A stretch of DNA of 64,000 nt from Pseudoglutamicibacter albus. GTDB lineage: Bacteria > Actinomycetota > Actinomycetes > Actinomycetales > Micrococcaceae. Position numbers and translations under genes: made by a program. The stretch is taken from contig NZ_JAKRCW010000007.1 in NCBI RefSeq assembly GCF_022346425.1, forward strand, positions 50,344 to 114,343, read 5' to 3'. This document shows, in pieces, positions 1 to 8,226 of the stretch. Numbering within the stretch: position 1 is the stretch's first letter; each line of letters begins with the position of its first letter. The notes below the pieces were generated by a model. That model had not been told where the DNA came from. It searched no databases and worked only from the letters and a program-made list of their open reading frames with translations.

Positions 1-1
1 G

Positions 2-667
2 ATTGTGCGCGGGCCTGAGACCTCGGACCAGGTTCTTGCTACCGCGTTCGCCGCCGCGAAGGGCCTCGGCAAGACTGCAGTGCTGGTCAAGGACGCACCG
101 GCTTTCGTGGTCAACCGTCTGCTGTTGTTGCTGCTCGGTCTGGTTATGGACGCATTCGATCAGGGCATGGACCCGCACGAAGCGGATTCGGCGTTGGATC
201 CGTTGGGCCTTCCGATGTCCCCGTTTGATCTGCTCGCGATGGTCGGTTTGCCGGTTGCTCAGCACGTAGCTGAGACGCTGAACACGAGCTTCCCTGAGCG
301 TTTCCCGCTTTCGAAGAACCTACAGACGCTCATCGATAACAAGATCACCTCAATCTGGTCGAAGGACGAGAAGGGCCGGAAGTTCATCCCGGAAGAGCAC
401 CTGGCCTTGCTTGAACGCGGGGACGCCACGATCACCAAGGATCAACTGCTCACAACGGTGCTCGATGCGCTGGCAACTGAAATCCGCATCATGCTCGATG
501 AAGGTGTTGTAGCTGGCCCGCAAGACATCGACTTGTGCATGATCCTAGGTGCCGGCTGGCCGCAGCACCTCGGCGGCATCACCCCGTTCCTTGACCAGTC
601 TGGTGCGAGCACCCGCGCCAACGGTGAAGCGTTCGGCGCGTGGAGCTTACCGGCATCCACGAAGTGA
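2..667 (+). CDS. 3-hydroxyacyl-CoA dehydrogenase, C-terminal part (partial, cut by left edge)
   Basis: The 221 visible residues match the C-terminal half of the large multifunctional fatty-acid oxidation protein (FadB/FadJ type). In this family the dehydrogenase oxidises 3-hydroxyacyl-CoA with NAD in beta-oxidation. Visible family landmarks are KDAPAFVVNRLL near the start, which opens the helical C-terminal dehydrogenase domain, LGLPMSPFDLLAMVGLPVA in the middle, and DLCMILGAGWPQHLGGITP close to the end. The frame is open to the left edge, so the hydratase and NAD-binding parts lie outside the window. The stop is TGA at 665-667, four bases before the Rieske start codon, so the two genes may be cotranscribed. 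Assignment to the family is firm; which paralogue it is cannot be decided here. Confidence 0.85.
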   Translation: MVRGPETSDQVLATAFAAAKGLGKTAVLVKDAPAFVVNRLLLLLLGLVMDAFDQGMDPHEADSALDPLGLPMSPFDLLAMVGLPVAQHVAETLNTSFPERFPLSKNLQTLIDNKITSIWSKDEKGRKFIPEEHLALLERGDATITKDQLLTTVLDALATEIRIMLDEGVVAGPQDIDLCMILGAGWPQHLGGITPFLDQSGASTRANGEAFGAWSLPASTK

Positions 668-671
668 CACA

Positions 672-1172
672 ATGGGCAGTATGGAAAACAAAACTCCGGT
701 AAATAACGCAGCGGCGGCAGAGGTTGCCTCGCCAGCTGAGCACGATGCGGCGCATCAGGGTTGTTGTGCCTCGCGTCGCGCTGTCCTAGGTGGCGCGGTC
801 ATGGGTGCCGCCGCCCTGGGGCTTGCCGCATGCGGACCAAGCGGCCCCGCAGAAATCCCTGAAGCCACGGGTAAGCCTGAGGCGGTTATGAAGGTCAGCG
901 ATCTTGCTGTGGGGTCTCAGGCGAGCGCGGCGGCAGGGCAGACCAAGCTCGTATTGTTCCGCCCCTCCGAGAAGGAGGTGCTGGCGTTTTCGGCGGTCTG
1001 CACTCACGCAGGGTGTGAAGTCAGCCCGGGTTCAGAGAACCGTTTCCACTGCCCATGCCACGAGTCCTGGTTCAAAGCCGAGGACGGCACCGTCATTTCC
1101 GGTCCAGCGAATGCGCCGCTACCGCGGTTTGCATGCGAGATCAAAGGCGAGGACATCCTCGTTTACATCTAG
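672..1172 (+). CDS. Rieske [2Fe-2S] protein, Tat-exported lipoprotein
   Basis: A 166-residue protein. It has a twin-arginine motif (SRRAVLGG, Arg35-Arg36), a hydrophobic stretch, and a lipobox LAAC with Cys54 as the likely lipidated residue, so it is probably folded before export and anchored outside the membrane. The Rieske cluster site is complete: CTHAGC (Cys110, His112) and CPCHES (Cys127, His130), with Cys115 and Cys129 placed for the structural disulfide. It is far too short for the bc1-complex Rieske subunit QcrA and lacks its three transmembrane helices, so it is better called a stand-alone ubiquinol-cytochrome-c-reductase-like Rieske protein whose redox partner is unknown. The ATG at 672 was chosen because it lies just after the preceding stop. 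An in-frame ATG at 681 is an equal alternative, and neither has a strong Shine-Dalgarno. Confidence 0.85.
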   Translation: MGSMENKTPVNNAAAAEVASPAEHDAAHQGCCASRRAVLGGAVMGAAALGLAACGPSGPAEIPEATGKPEAVMKVSDLAVGSQASAAAGQTKLVLFRPSEKEVLAFSAVCTHAGCEVSPGSENRFHCPCHESWFKAEDGTVISGPANAPLPRFACEIKGEDILVYI

Positions 1173-1196
1173 TAGTTAGCAAGCCACTACGGTTTC

Positions 1197-1236
1197 AGGC
1201 CCCGGACAACACCCGTTGTCCGGGGCCTGCCGTTTT
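1197..1236 (+). terminator. Rho-independent terminator after the Rieske gene
   Basis: A perfect 14-bp stem (1197-1210 with 1215-1228) and four-base loop accc is followed within four bases by five T residues at 1232-1236. It lies 25 bases after the Rieske stop. The convergent response-regulator gene ends at 1296, so it may also shield that gene. Confidence 0.9.
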
Positions 1237-1295
1237 TCATGGTGATTCCGGCAGGCACAGCAGTGTTGTCTAGAAGCGCGGCATAGCAGCGCGGT

Positions 1296-1931
1296 CTAGA
1301 ACAGTCCGCGTTCTCGGGCTTCGGCGACGGCCTGGGTGCGGGAGGTCACCCCAAGTTTTTCGAATACGTGAACCAGGTGGGTCTTCACTGTTGCTTGCGA
1401 AACAAAGAGTTTCTGGGCGATCTCGGCGTTCGTGAGCCCGTCTGAGACGCACTGCAACACTTCCAGCTCGCGCAGCGTCAGGCTCGGCAAGGGTGAGACG
1501 AGCCGTTCCATGAGACGGCTCGCTATCGCCGGGGCGAGCGCTGACTGGCCAGCGGCTGCCGCGCGCACTGCCGGCAACAGCTCTTCCGGTGGGGCGTCCT
1601 TGAGCAGGTAGCCTGAGGCTCCGGCCTCGACTGCCGCGAGAATATCGGCGTCCGTATCGTGGTTGGTCAAAACCAAAACCGGCATCGTGAGCCCCGCTGC
1701 ACGCAGACGCTGAATAGCTACCGCGCCGGAGCCTTCATGGTCTAGCCGCAGGTCCATCAAAACCAGGTCAGGGCGCTCCCGCTCAACCTCGGCAACAGCA
1801 TCGTCTTCGCTTCCTGCCTCCCCCACTACCGTGAGGTCATCTTCCATCTCCAGCAGGGCGCGCAAACCAGCCCGGACCACGGGATGATCATCCACCACAA
1901 CAATGCGGATGCGATCACGTGCTTCGCTCAT
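1296..1931 (-). CDS. NarL/LuxR-family DNA-binding response regulator
   Basis: A 211-residue two-component regulator. The receiver domain (about 8-125) has the acidic pair Asp14-Asp15 and the phospho-acceptor Asp60 in LVLMDLRL. The C-terminal LuxR-type helix-turn-helix (about 148-211) reads LTLRELEVL and then GLTNAEIAQKLFVSQATVKTH. The start ATG at 1931 has GAGGAGG just upstream and overlaps the stop of the histidine kinase gene by four bases (ATGA), so the two are translationally coupled. The partner is the adjacent kinase. The divergent ABC exporter at 3454-5344 is a plausible target, since LiaR/DesR-like systems often control neighbouring ABC transporters, but that is inference. Confidence 0.92.
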   Translation of the reverse strand: MSEARDRIRIVVVDDHPVVRAGLRALLEMEDDLTVVGEAGSEDDAVAEVERERPDLVLMDLRLDHEGSGAVAIQRLRAAGLTMPVLVLTNHDTDADILAAVEAGASGYLLKDAPPEELLPAVRAAAAGQSALAPAIASRLMERLVSPLPSLTLRELEVLQCVSDGLTNAEIAQKLFVSQATVKTHLVHVFEKLGVTSRTQAVAEARERGLF

Positions 1932-3238
1932 AGCTCCTCCTCGCCGGTGTTACTAGCTTGCCCCGCTCCGTTCTGGCCTCCGCCTTGTGACGCGTCGGCT
2001 TCAAGCGGGATCCGTACAGAAATCCTTGTGCCCTGACCGGGCCGGGCATCCACCACGAGTTCCCCGCCCAGCTGTTGGGCCCGCTCACGCATCAAAGCCA
2101 AACCAAAGTGGCCTCTGCCCGGTGTGCCTTCCGGCGCTTTCGACGGACTAAAACCAACCCCGTCATCGCTGATCGTGAGTGTCGCCGTGGCGTCATCGTG
2201 CTCAAGTGAAACCAAAACCCGGTGGGCCTGGGAATGCTGGCGGGCATTACCTACCGCCCCTTGAGCGATCCGCAGCAGCGCAGACTGTTGGCTCATCGTC
2301 AACGGTGGGTCATCACTCATCACGACCACGGCCGGGCCTGCCCCCACATCGGCGAGCCGCTCCAGGGCACCGGTGAGCGTTTCATCAGACAGCGCCGCCG
2401 GTGCCATCCTGCGCAGCATCCCTCGCGTCTCTGACTGCGCGTCTTCGGCTGCCGAACGGGCCATGACGATGTATTCCTTCGTCTTACGATGCTCATCATC
2501 GGTTGGCAGGCCACGTTCCGCGGCGTGCAACAGCATCTGGATCGAGGACAAGGACTGGGAGACACCATCGTGAATCTCTCCAGCTAAGCGGGCACGTTCA
2601 GCCTGCACCCCGGCCTCCCGTTGACTCACGGTCAGTTCCCGCTCCGTGTCCAAGAGTCTCTGTAGCAGAGATTCACGCATTGCCGCCTGATACGCGACCG
2701 CGCGCAACGCCCAACCAATCATGATGCTGACCGATGCCCCCAGGACAGGGCCGATCACAACCGCGAAAGAAAACCCGATGTGAAGGGAAACAAAGAAAAT
2801 AGCGCAGGCCGTGGCGGCCGCAACAGCGACCGTGCCGAGCTTCATCCCCAAGAGGAACAGCAACGCGAAAAAGAACGGAAACACCAAATACGAGGCTTCC
2901 AGGATCTGGCTCGCCGCCAGCATCCACGCCGCCCCCATGAGGCTCAGCCCGGCCACGGTTGCCGCGGTGTTTTCGTGAACCTTGCCTCGCTCAACCTGAA
3001 TCGCGCCACCGGCCCACCCGGCAACGAAGAGCACAACGCCTGCCATGCCTAGCCAACCGTGATGCGTCTGCCCCGGCGTCTTACTCAGCCCCACACCGGC
3101 CGCGAAAGCAATACCAGCGCACACGAGCATCACAATGTGCAGGCCAGCCCGCAACATGCGGAAGGCCGGGGCCATCGCTGAAACAACATGCTCCGGCTCC
3201 GGCACTGCACGGGCAGAAGAAGGCGTGAGCTCAACCAT
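1928..3238 (-). CDS. Sensor histidine kinase (HisKA_3 type)
   Basis: A 436-residue membrane kinase. The N-terminal part (about 30-180) carries about five or six hydrophobic segments with little extracytoplasmic sequence, so the signal may be sensed in the membrane. A short coiled linker follows, then the dimerisation and phospho-acceptor helix with His223 in GEIHDGVSQSL, the HisKA_3 signature of NarL-type systems. The ATPase domain has the N-box-like RIAQGAVGNARQHS, TISDDGVGF and GHFGLALMRERAQQLGG. It phosphorylates the downstream regulator. No Shine-Dalgarno is visible before the ATG at 3238. A TATTCT element ending eight bases upstream suggests a leaderless mRNA. Confidence 0.92.
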   Translation of the reverse strand: MVELTPSSARAVPEPEHVVSAMAPAFRMLRAGLHIVMLVCAGIAFAAGVGLSKTPGQTHHGWLGMAGVVLFVAGWAGGAIQVERGKVHENTAATVAGLSLMGAAWMLAASQILEASYLVFPFFFALLFLLGMKLGTVAVAAATACAIFFVSLHIGFSFAVVIGPVLGASVSIMIGWALRAVAYQAAMRESLLQRLLDTERELTVSQREAGVQAERARLAGEIHDGVSQSLSSIQMLLHAAERGLPTDDEHRKTKEYIVMARSAAEDAQSETRGMLRRMAPAALSDETLTGALERLADVGAGPAVVVMSDDPPLTMSQQSALLRIAQGAVGNARQHSQAHRVLVSLEHDDATATLTISDDGVGFSPSKAPEGTPGRGHFGLALMRERAQQLGGELVVDARPGQGTRISVRIPLEADASQGGGQNGAGQASNTGEEEL

Positions 3239-3251
3239 ATGTATGAGAATA
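3238..3251 (-). promoter_or_regulatory. Possible -10 element and leaderless start of the histidine kinase mRNA
   Basis: Reading the minus strand, TATTCT (3251-3246) is followed by seven bases and then the ATG. That spacing puts a transcription start at or next to the start codon. No convincing -35 box was found, and leaderless transcription is only inferred from the spacing and the missing Shine-Dalgarno. Confidence 0.3.
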
Positions 3252-3283
3252 CTGCGCTCAACCGCACGCCTTGACGCTCATAC

Positions 3284-3301
3284 ATCAACCGAAAGGTTGA
3301 T
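3284..3301. promoter_or_regulatory. Inverted repeat in the kinase/ABC-exporter divergent region
   Basis: A perfect 7-bp inverted repeat, ATCAACC and GGTTGAT, is separated by GAAA. It lies 46 bases upstream of the kinase start and about 150 bases upstream of the permease start. The position between a regulator operon and its likely target makes it a candidate regulator site. As RNA it would be a small GAAA-tetraloop hairpin. Confidence 0.4.
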
Positions 3302-3453
3302 CCTCGGCCTCAACCATGTTGGCAACCAAGATCAGTCCTCCGCGGGATCTATTCATGGGCGGAAATCGATGGAATGGAGATAACGAAAACCAGGCTGCAC
3401 CGCAGGCAGTGTTGCATCGCAGCGTGGGGCAAGTACGAACGAAAGAGGTTGAA

Positions 3454-4551
3454 ATGTTCCTGGCTTGGCGTGATGTGTTACACGCGAAGGGACGCTTCGC
3501 GATCATCACGGTGGTAGTGATGCTCATGACTTTGCTCGTGGGGTTTCTGACCGGCTTGACCGGCGGGCTCGCCGGCGCCAACGTCGACACCGTGCGGTCT
3601 TGGAAGGCAGACCGCCTCGTGATGTCGGCCCCCACCGGCGCTCAGAGCGCAAGTATGTCCACCTCGTCCATCTCCCCTGAAGCCCAGCGCGAGTGGGAAG
3701 AGCACATTGGCCAGACCAACGTGACCGCCATCGGCGTCACACAAATCTCGGCAAGCCACGAGGAGAACACCACCGGCGTTGCGATCATGGCGCACGGCCC
3801 TGGCGCTGACCTTGGCGCCGGCACAGGCCCGAACCAGGCCGACGACGCGGCAGCACCGACCGGCAGCGACGTCACAGTGAGTGAAGACGCCGCGGAAGAA
3901 CTCGGTGTTCAGGCTGGTTCCACGATCACGGTCGCAGGCCACGAGTTCACGGTCTCTGAGGTCACTGGAACCGGTCACTATTCTCACGTGCCCGTCGTAG
4001 GGATGTCGTGGACCGCGTGGCAAGAACTCTCCGAACGCACCGGAGGCAGCGGCCAACCGAACGCTTTGTTAGTGCATGCAGATGTTTCCGATGACGACGC
4101 CCAAGCCATCAACAAGGCCGCGAACACGGTCTCCCCTGCCGGGTTCGATCAGCTCTTGGCCGTTGGTTCTTTCCGTTCCGAGGTCGGCTCGCTCGGGCTC
4201 ATGATCGGGATGCTCATGGCGATCTCCGCGCTCGTTGTCGGAGCGTTCTTCACCGTGTGGACGCTGCAACGCACCCGGGACATCGCCGTGATGCGCGCAC
4301 TCGGCTCCCCCGTGAGCGCCCTTCTGCGCGACGCGATCGGCCAATCCTTGCTCGTTCTAGCGGTTGGTGTTGGTGCGGGAATCGGGATCATCATGCTGGC
4401 TGGGCCAGCGGTCTCTGCGAACGTACCGTTCGTCAGCAACTGGCTCACAACGCTCGTCCCTGGACTACTCATGACGCTCTTGGGGCTCATCGGTGCAGCG
4501 TTCGCCCTCCGTTCAGTGACCAAAGCTGATCCGATGCAAGCCCTCAGCTAA
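3454..4551 (+). CDS. ABC transporter permease (FtsX/MacB family)
   Basis: A 365-residue membrane protein. One transmembrane helix lies at about 22-44, then a long extracytoplasmic domain of about 200 residues, then three C-terminal helices, the layout of FtsX/MacB-type exporters. The conserved cytoplasmic turn QRTRDIAVMRALGSP and a closing ADPMQALS are typical of this family, where the ATPase contacts that loop. The start ATG at 3454 follows GAAAGAGG; upstream in-frame codons lack a ribosome site. The ATPase gene starts 73 bases downstream. The pair probably works as a dimer that exports or extracts a substrate such as a peptide or lipid; the substrate cannot be read from sequence. Confidence 0.85.
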   Translation: MFLAWRDVLHAKGRFAIITVVVMLMTLLVGFLTGLTGGLAGANVDTVRSWKADRLVMSAPTGAQSASMSTSSISPEAQREWEEHIGQTNVTAIGVTQISASHEENTTGVAIMAHGPGADLGAGTGPNQADDAAAPTGSDVTVSEDAAEELGVQAGSTITVAGHEFTVSEVTGTGHYSHVPVVGMSWTAWQELSERTGGSGQPNALLVHADVSDDDAQAINKAANTVSPAGFDQLLAVGSFRSEVGSLGLMIGMLMAISALVVGAFFTVWTLQRTRDIAVMRALGSPVSALLRDAIGQSLLVLAVGVGAGIGIIMLAGPAVSANVPFVSNWLTTLVPGLLMTLLGLIGAAFALRSVTKADPMQALS

Positions 4552-4624
4552 ACCGCGAGCCCGCACTTACGCATCCATCCCGTTCTGCTTCTCGCACCGC
4601 CGCTATCCTTCTGAAAGGTTCATC

Positions 4625-5344
4625 ATGCTTTCCCTCACCAACCTGACCCTGACCTACCCGGACGGCAACGACACCGTGACCGCGCTCGATAACGTGACGC
4701 TGAGTCCTGAACCTGGCACGCTCGTCGGAATCACGGGGCCATCCGGGTCAGGTAAGTCCTCGCTGCTCACGGTCGCGGCGACACTGACACAACCGGATTC
4801 GGGGTCCGTCATGATCGACGATGTTGAGGCCAGCCGCTTAAGCGCGGCACAAGCCGCGCGTCTGCGTCGCGAGAAAATCGGGATCGTGTTCCAGCAGTCC
4901 AATCTTCTGCCGTCACTAACCGCGCACGAACAGGTGCGCGCGGTGGTTGAGCTCGCGGGAACGCGAGTACAGAAACGTGCCGCGCGTATCCGTGCCGGTG
5001 AGCTACTCGAAGCAGTAGGGCTCAGCGAGCAAGCGAACCTACGGCCATCCCAGCTCTCCGGTGGGCAGCGTCAACGCGTCAACATCGCCCGCGCGCTGGT
5101 ATCCAATCCGTCGGTGCTGCTCGTGGACGAACCGACCTCCGCGCTGGATTCACGTTCAGGTGCGACCATCATCAACCTGTTGATCCGCATGACCAAGCAA
5201 CTCGATGTCACCACTCTCCTGGTGACCCACGACCTACAGCACGCCCACCGCTTCGATGAAATGGTGACCCTGGTCGATGGTCGGATCACCGAGCACACCA
5301 AGGAAACCTCGCAGATCACAGTCGGCCAAGCCCAGTTCGCGTAG
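4625..5344 (+). CDS. ABC transporter ATP-binding protein (MacB/LolD type)
   Basis: A 239-residue nucleotide-binding subunit with all motifs: Walker A GPSGSGKSS, Q-loop VFQQSN, signature LSGGQRQR, Walker B LLVDEPTSALD and the switch histidine in LVTHD. It powers the permease encoded just upstream. The start ATG at 4625 is preceded by AAAGG at a seven-base distance. The pair faces away from the NarL-type two-component system at 1296-3238, an arrangement common in exporters induced by cell-envelope stress or antimicrobials. That link is inferred from position only. It is not FtsE: the classic prfB-ftsE-ftsX order is absent although prfB is the next gene. Confidence 0.92.
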   Translation: MLSLTNLTLTYPDGNDTVTALDNVTLSPEPGTLVGITGPSGSGKSSLLTVAATLTQPDSGSVMIDDVEASRLSAAQAARLRREKIGIVFQQSNLLPSLTAHEQVRAVVELAGTRVQKRAARIRAGELLEAVGLSEQANLRPSQLSGGQRQRVNIARALVSNPSVLLVDEPTSALDSRSGATIINLLIRMTKQLDVTTLLVTHDLQHAHRFDEMVTLVDGRITEHTKETSQITVGQAQFA

Positions 5345-5397
5345 CGGGCACAGCCTCCGTCGGGGCTAGTCCTCGTCTGGGCTAGTCGTCGTCTGGG

Positions 5398-6516
5398 TTA
5401 GTCCTCGTCTTGGTTGCGTTGGCCTGCACGCCAACGGATGCCGGCGTCGATGAACCCATCGATGTCGCCGTCCAGAACCGAACCGGTATTGCCGACCTCG
5501 TGGTTGGTGCGTAAGTCTTTGACCATCTGGTACGGGTGCAGAACATAGGAACGCATCTGGTCGCCCCAGGATGCCTTGACGTCGCCCGCGAGTGCTTTCT
5601 TCTCTGCGGCTTCTTCTTCCTGTTTCAGCAGAAGCAACCGGGATTGCATAACCCGTAGTGCGGCGGCACGGTTCTGAATCTGGGATTTTTCGTTCTGCAT
5701 TGAGACCACAATCCCGGTTGGGATGTGGGTCATGCGCACTGCGGAGTCGGTCGTGTTGACGGACTGTCCGCCCGGGCCGGAGGAACGGAACACATCGATT
5801 TTGAGTTCGTTATCCGGGATTTCGATGTGGTCGGTGGTTTCGATGAGCGGGATCACCTCGACTGCCGCGAACGAGGTTTGGCGGCGGCCTTGGTTATCGA
5901 ATGGTGAGATGCGTACGAGCCGGTGGGTTCCGGCTTCGACTGACAAGGTTCCGAACGCGTAGGGTTCGTTGACTTCGAAGGTCGCGGATTTCAAGCCGGC
6001 TTCCTCAGCATAGGAGGTGTCGGTGACTTTGGTTTTCCACCCGCGGCGTTCCGCATACCGTAGGTACATGCGCAACAGCATCTCGGCGAAGTCAGCCGCA
6101 TCCACGCCTCCTGCTCCAGCGCGGATTGTGACGACTGCTTCGCGGGCATCGTAGTCCCCGTTAAGCAGGGTCATGATCTCCAGTTCGGAGAGTTTTTCTT
6201 TGATCTTGGCTAGCTCGGAGTCTGCGTCTTCTAACAGCTCCGGTTCGCCTTCTTCTTCCGCGAGTTCGATGAGGGTTTCGAAGTCATCGATGCGGGACCC
6301 CATGCCGGTGATGCGGCCGAGTTCAGCCTGCTTATGGGATAGAGCGGAAGTCACTTTCTGGGCTTCTTCGGGGTTATCCCACAAGTCGGGTGCAGCGGCT
6401 TCTTTTTCGAGTCTCTCGATCTCGGTTTGAAGCTGCTCTATGTCCGAGACCTCTTCAATCTCGTGAAGAGTATGTCGGAGGTCGCGGATCTCGGCGGCAA
6501 AATCAGTTGAAGACAT
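5398..6516 (-). CDS. prfB: Peptide chain release factor 2
   Basis: RF2 recognises UGA and UAA stop codons and triggers release of the finished peptide. The 372-residue protein has the RF2 tripeptide SPF (in RISPFDN) for stop-codon reading and the catalytic GGQ in [16 protein letters not shown]. The C-terminus [15 protein letters not shown] is typical of actinobacterial RF2. ATG at 6516 ([17 protein letters not shown]) was chosen because it matches the family N-terminus; a start at 6540 would only add eight unusual residues. The frame is continuous, with no sign of the programmed +1 frameshift found in Escherichia coli prfB. In many Actinobacteria ftsE and ftsX follow prfB. Here the strand reverses instead. 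Confidence 0.97.
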   Translation of the reverse strand: MSSTDFAAEIRDLRHTLHEIEEVSDIEQLQTEIERLEKEAAAPDLWDNPEEAQKVTSALSHKQAELGRITGMGSRIDDFETLIELAEEEGEPELLEDADSELAKIKEKLSELEIMTLLNGDYDAREAVVTIRAGAGGVDAADFAEMLLRMYLRYAERRGWKTKVTDTSYAEEAGLKSATFEVNEPYAFGTLSVEAGTHRLVRISPFDNQGRRQTSFAAVEVIPLIETTDHIEIPDNELKIDVFRSSGPGGQSVNTTDSAVRMTHIPTGIVVSMQNEKSQIQNRAAALRVMQSRLLLLKQEEEAAEKKALAGDVKASWGDQMRSYVLHPYQMVKDLRTNHEVGNTGSVLDGDIDGFIDAGIRWRAGQRNQDED

Positions 6517-6621
6517 AGTGTTTTCAAGTCTACCCGGCATGCAACTATGCCCACCTAAAGTTCAGGCCGGCACGGCATCGGGTTCAGGCCCGTCCGGCCT
6601 CGGATCGCCCCGGTGGCTGAG

Positions 6622-7053
6622 TTAACGCATTTCCACCCGGCTGAAGGAGTGGGTGTGTACGTGGGTGGTGCCGGGCAGCAGGCCGCCAAGAATCGGGATC
6701 CTGGTGGTTGCGGACATGTTCACGTGGAGTGTGAGCGATTCTCCTTTGAATTCGATGTTGTCGATCCGCAGGTTATCCAGTTGGTCTGGCAGTGGGATGC
6801 GCCGTAGCTGCGCTTCGATGTCGGCGCGTGCGGCGGCAACGTCCGGGTGCCCGGTTTCTTGAATCGCTTTGGCTTGGGATTTGCTCAAGACTGCGGAGCT
6901 TGTGACCGAGTCAGCGATCGAGGTGAGTTTCCGTTGAGAGATCGCGACGTGATTCAAAGCTGAGGTCACCGCGAGCACCGCGATGAGGAGCCCGAGCAGT
7001 CCCGCGACCATGACGGTGATGCGACCTTCCTCCTCTGTTTTCGAGGCGGTCAT
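6622..7053 (-). CDS. TadE/TadG-like minor pilus protein (last gene of tad operon)
   Basis: A 143-residue protein with a charged N-terminus ending in EEEGRITVMVAGLLGLLIAV: the Glu-rich start and single hydrophobic helix are typical of TadE/TadG-type pseudopilins that sit in the membrane with the rest outside. A similar protein closes the tad operon of mycobacteria. The remaining about 100 residues hold no motif I recognise. The ATG overlaps the stop of the upstream TadE-like gene by four bases (7050-7053), so it is translated in step with it. Its role is inferred from operon position: a minor pilin or assembly factor. Confidence 0.75.
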   Translation of the reverse strand: MTASKTEEEGRITVMVAGLLGLLIAVLAVTSALNHVAISQRKLTSIADSVTSSAVLSKSQAKAIQETGHPDVAAARADIEAQLRRIPLPDQLDNLRIDNIEFKGESLTLHVNMSATTRIPILGGLLPGTTHVHTHSFSRVEMR

Positions 7054-7541
7054 TCGGCTCCTCCTATCAGCATCGAGGTCTCAGACTGTGCCTTCACTAT
7101 CCCCCGGACGCCTTCGGGCAGGAAAGGTAGCGGAACGTCAACGTCCACGCGTGCAGTGATGAGTGAGCCTGGTCCGGGGCATTGCCCCGAGCATGTAAGG
7201 GTGAGCCGCGCATTGTCCGGGTTGATGCCGTAGCCGTGCATGACATCCGCGATCGCGTGTTCGGCTTGGGCACGTGTTCCAGGCGGACGCGCCCCAGGAG
7301 CATCTTGGTCCTGCGTGGAACCGTTGTTGGTCATGATGCGGGCGGCTTGATCGGATGCCGCGACCGCGGCGAGGTTGCCCGCCTGAACCATCGCGACTGC
7401 GATCATCAGATACATCAGCGGGATCGCAAGCAAGATCGCTAGACCAACGAATTCGATGATCGCGCTACCCCGATCCTGCCCCGCCGCCGTCTCGTTGGGT
7501 TCGTTGCATTCAAGCGCTGTGTTCTGCGTTGTGGCGGGCAT
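7050..7541 (-). CDS. TadE-like pilus assembly protein
   Basis: A 163-residue protein. After about 25 polar residues the motif GSAIIEFVGLAILLAIP marks a TadE-type N-terminus: a conserved Glu begins a hydrophobic helix (about 27-52). The rest is predicted to lie outside the membrane. A Cys pair occurs in TCSGQCPG, which could form a disulfide. Start ATG at 7541 shares one base with the upstream stop (TAATG). The longer upstream reading frame was rejected because it would overlap the whole preceding gene. TadE-like proteins are minor pilins needed for Flp pilus formation; the exact role here is not known. Confidence 0.8.
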   Translation of the reverse strand: MPATTQNTALECNEPNETAAGQDRGSAIIEFVGLAILLAIPLMYLMIAVAMVQAGNLAAVAASDQAARIMTNNGSTQDQDAPGARPPGTRAQAEHAIADVMHGYGINPDNARLTLTCSGQCPGPGSLITARVDVDVPLPFLPEGVRGIVKAQSETSMLIGGAE

Positions 7542-7957
7542 TAGAACGTCGCTTTGGTTACAACCGCGTTGGTCGAGTATTCGAACGGCGCGGGCAGGAA
7601 CCCTAGGATCGGTACGCGAACGGTAACGGTGACTTTGACTGCTGGCCCGTAGTCTCGGCTGATGAGTTCGGCATTGGCTTGTCCCATACCTGGCTGCAGT
7701 GATGAGTCCAGCAGTTCTTGAGCTCGTTGCGCTCCTGCGCCCGCTGATTGGTCCGGGAACGCGCCAAAGCGCGCCCCGTGGGTTGCTGCGTCTGCCGCCA
7801 TGTTGCGCCAATGCAGGAACACCGCGAGCTGGATCATTCCGACGAATAAGAGCGCGACGAGTCCCATGATCATCGCTGTCTCTGCTACAGAGGAACCCCG
7901 CTCCGGATGCTCTTGGCCGCCTCCAGCGCCCGCCTCTTGGCTCTCACACATCACCAT
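7541..7957 (-). CDS. TadE-like pilus assembly protein
   Basis: A 138-residue protein with the clearest TadE signature of the three: ERGSSVAETAMIMGLVALLF, with a Glu at the start of the hydrophobic helix, as in class III prepilin-like signals. The C-terminal part is polar with a few hydrophobic beta-like segments and would sit outside the cell membrane. The ATG at 7957 overlaps the upstream TGA by one base (TGATG). A GTG at 7960 is an alternative. It lies directly after the pilin-like gene and before two more TadE-like genes, matching the tad cluster order seen in mycobacteria. Confidence 0.82.
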   Translation of the reverse strand: MVMCESQEAGAGGGQEHPERGSSVAETAMIMGLVALLFVGMIQLAVFLHWRNMAADAATHGARFGAFPDQSAGAGAQRAQELLDSSLQPGMGQANAELISRDYGPAVKVTVTVRVPILGFLPAPFEYSTNAVVTKATF

Positions 7958-8193
7958 CACATGCCGCCGACCTTACCGATCGCATCGTTGAACAGCTTGA
8001 TCAAAGCTGGGCCTGCGACCGCGTAGATCGCTGCAACCAGCAGAGCCGACATGAGAGTCACCAGAACCCAGCCTGGAACGTCACCGCGTTCACGGTCCTC
8101 ATCGGGTGCTGCCCCGGCAATGAGTGCCGAGAACTTCACCAACGCGGCCGTGACGGCTGAACCCACCCGTGAACGAGCGAATTTGTTGTTCAT
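7957..8193 (-). CDS. Short pilin-like membrane peptide of the tad operon (putative Flp pilin)
   Basis: A 78-residue protein with one hydrophobic helix (about 40-65) that follows DEDRERGDVPGW. A charged segment, then Gly, then a hydrophobic helix with a short tail is the layout of Flp/Fap-type pilins, which are cut after Gly by a prepilin peptidase. The usual Glu at position +5 of the mature protein is not obvious, so the assignment rests on size, layout and place between tadC and tadE. It has a good ribosome site (AAAGGAA) before ATG 8193, stronger than its neighbours, which fits a major pilin made in excess. No prepilin peptidase gene is visible in the window. Confidence 0.65.
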   Translation of the reverse strand: MNNKFARSRVGSAVTAALVKFSALIAGAAPDEDRERGDVPGWVLVTLMSALLVAAIYAVAGPALIKLFNDAIGKVGGM

Positions 8194-8226
8194 GATTGAT
8201 TCCTTTCACTTCTGAATACAACGTTT

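Noticed and set aside
3478..4056. 192-codon minus-strand frame inside the ABC permease gene
   Set aside because: The plus-strand frame has family motifs and a ribosome site, while the minus frame shows no domain.
5398..6540. Programmed frameshift in prfB
   Set aside because: The reading frame is continuous from the family start to the end, and there is no in-frame UGA near codon 25.
7050..7811. 253-codon version of the second TadE-like gene
   Set aside because: The extra N-terminus lies entirely over the preceding TadE gene and has no signal. A coupled ATG at 7541 explains the gene.
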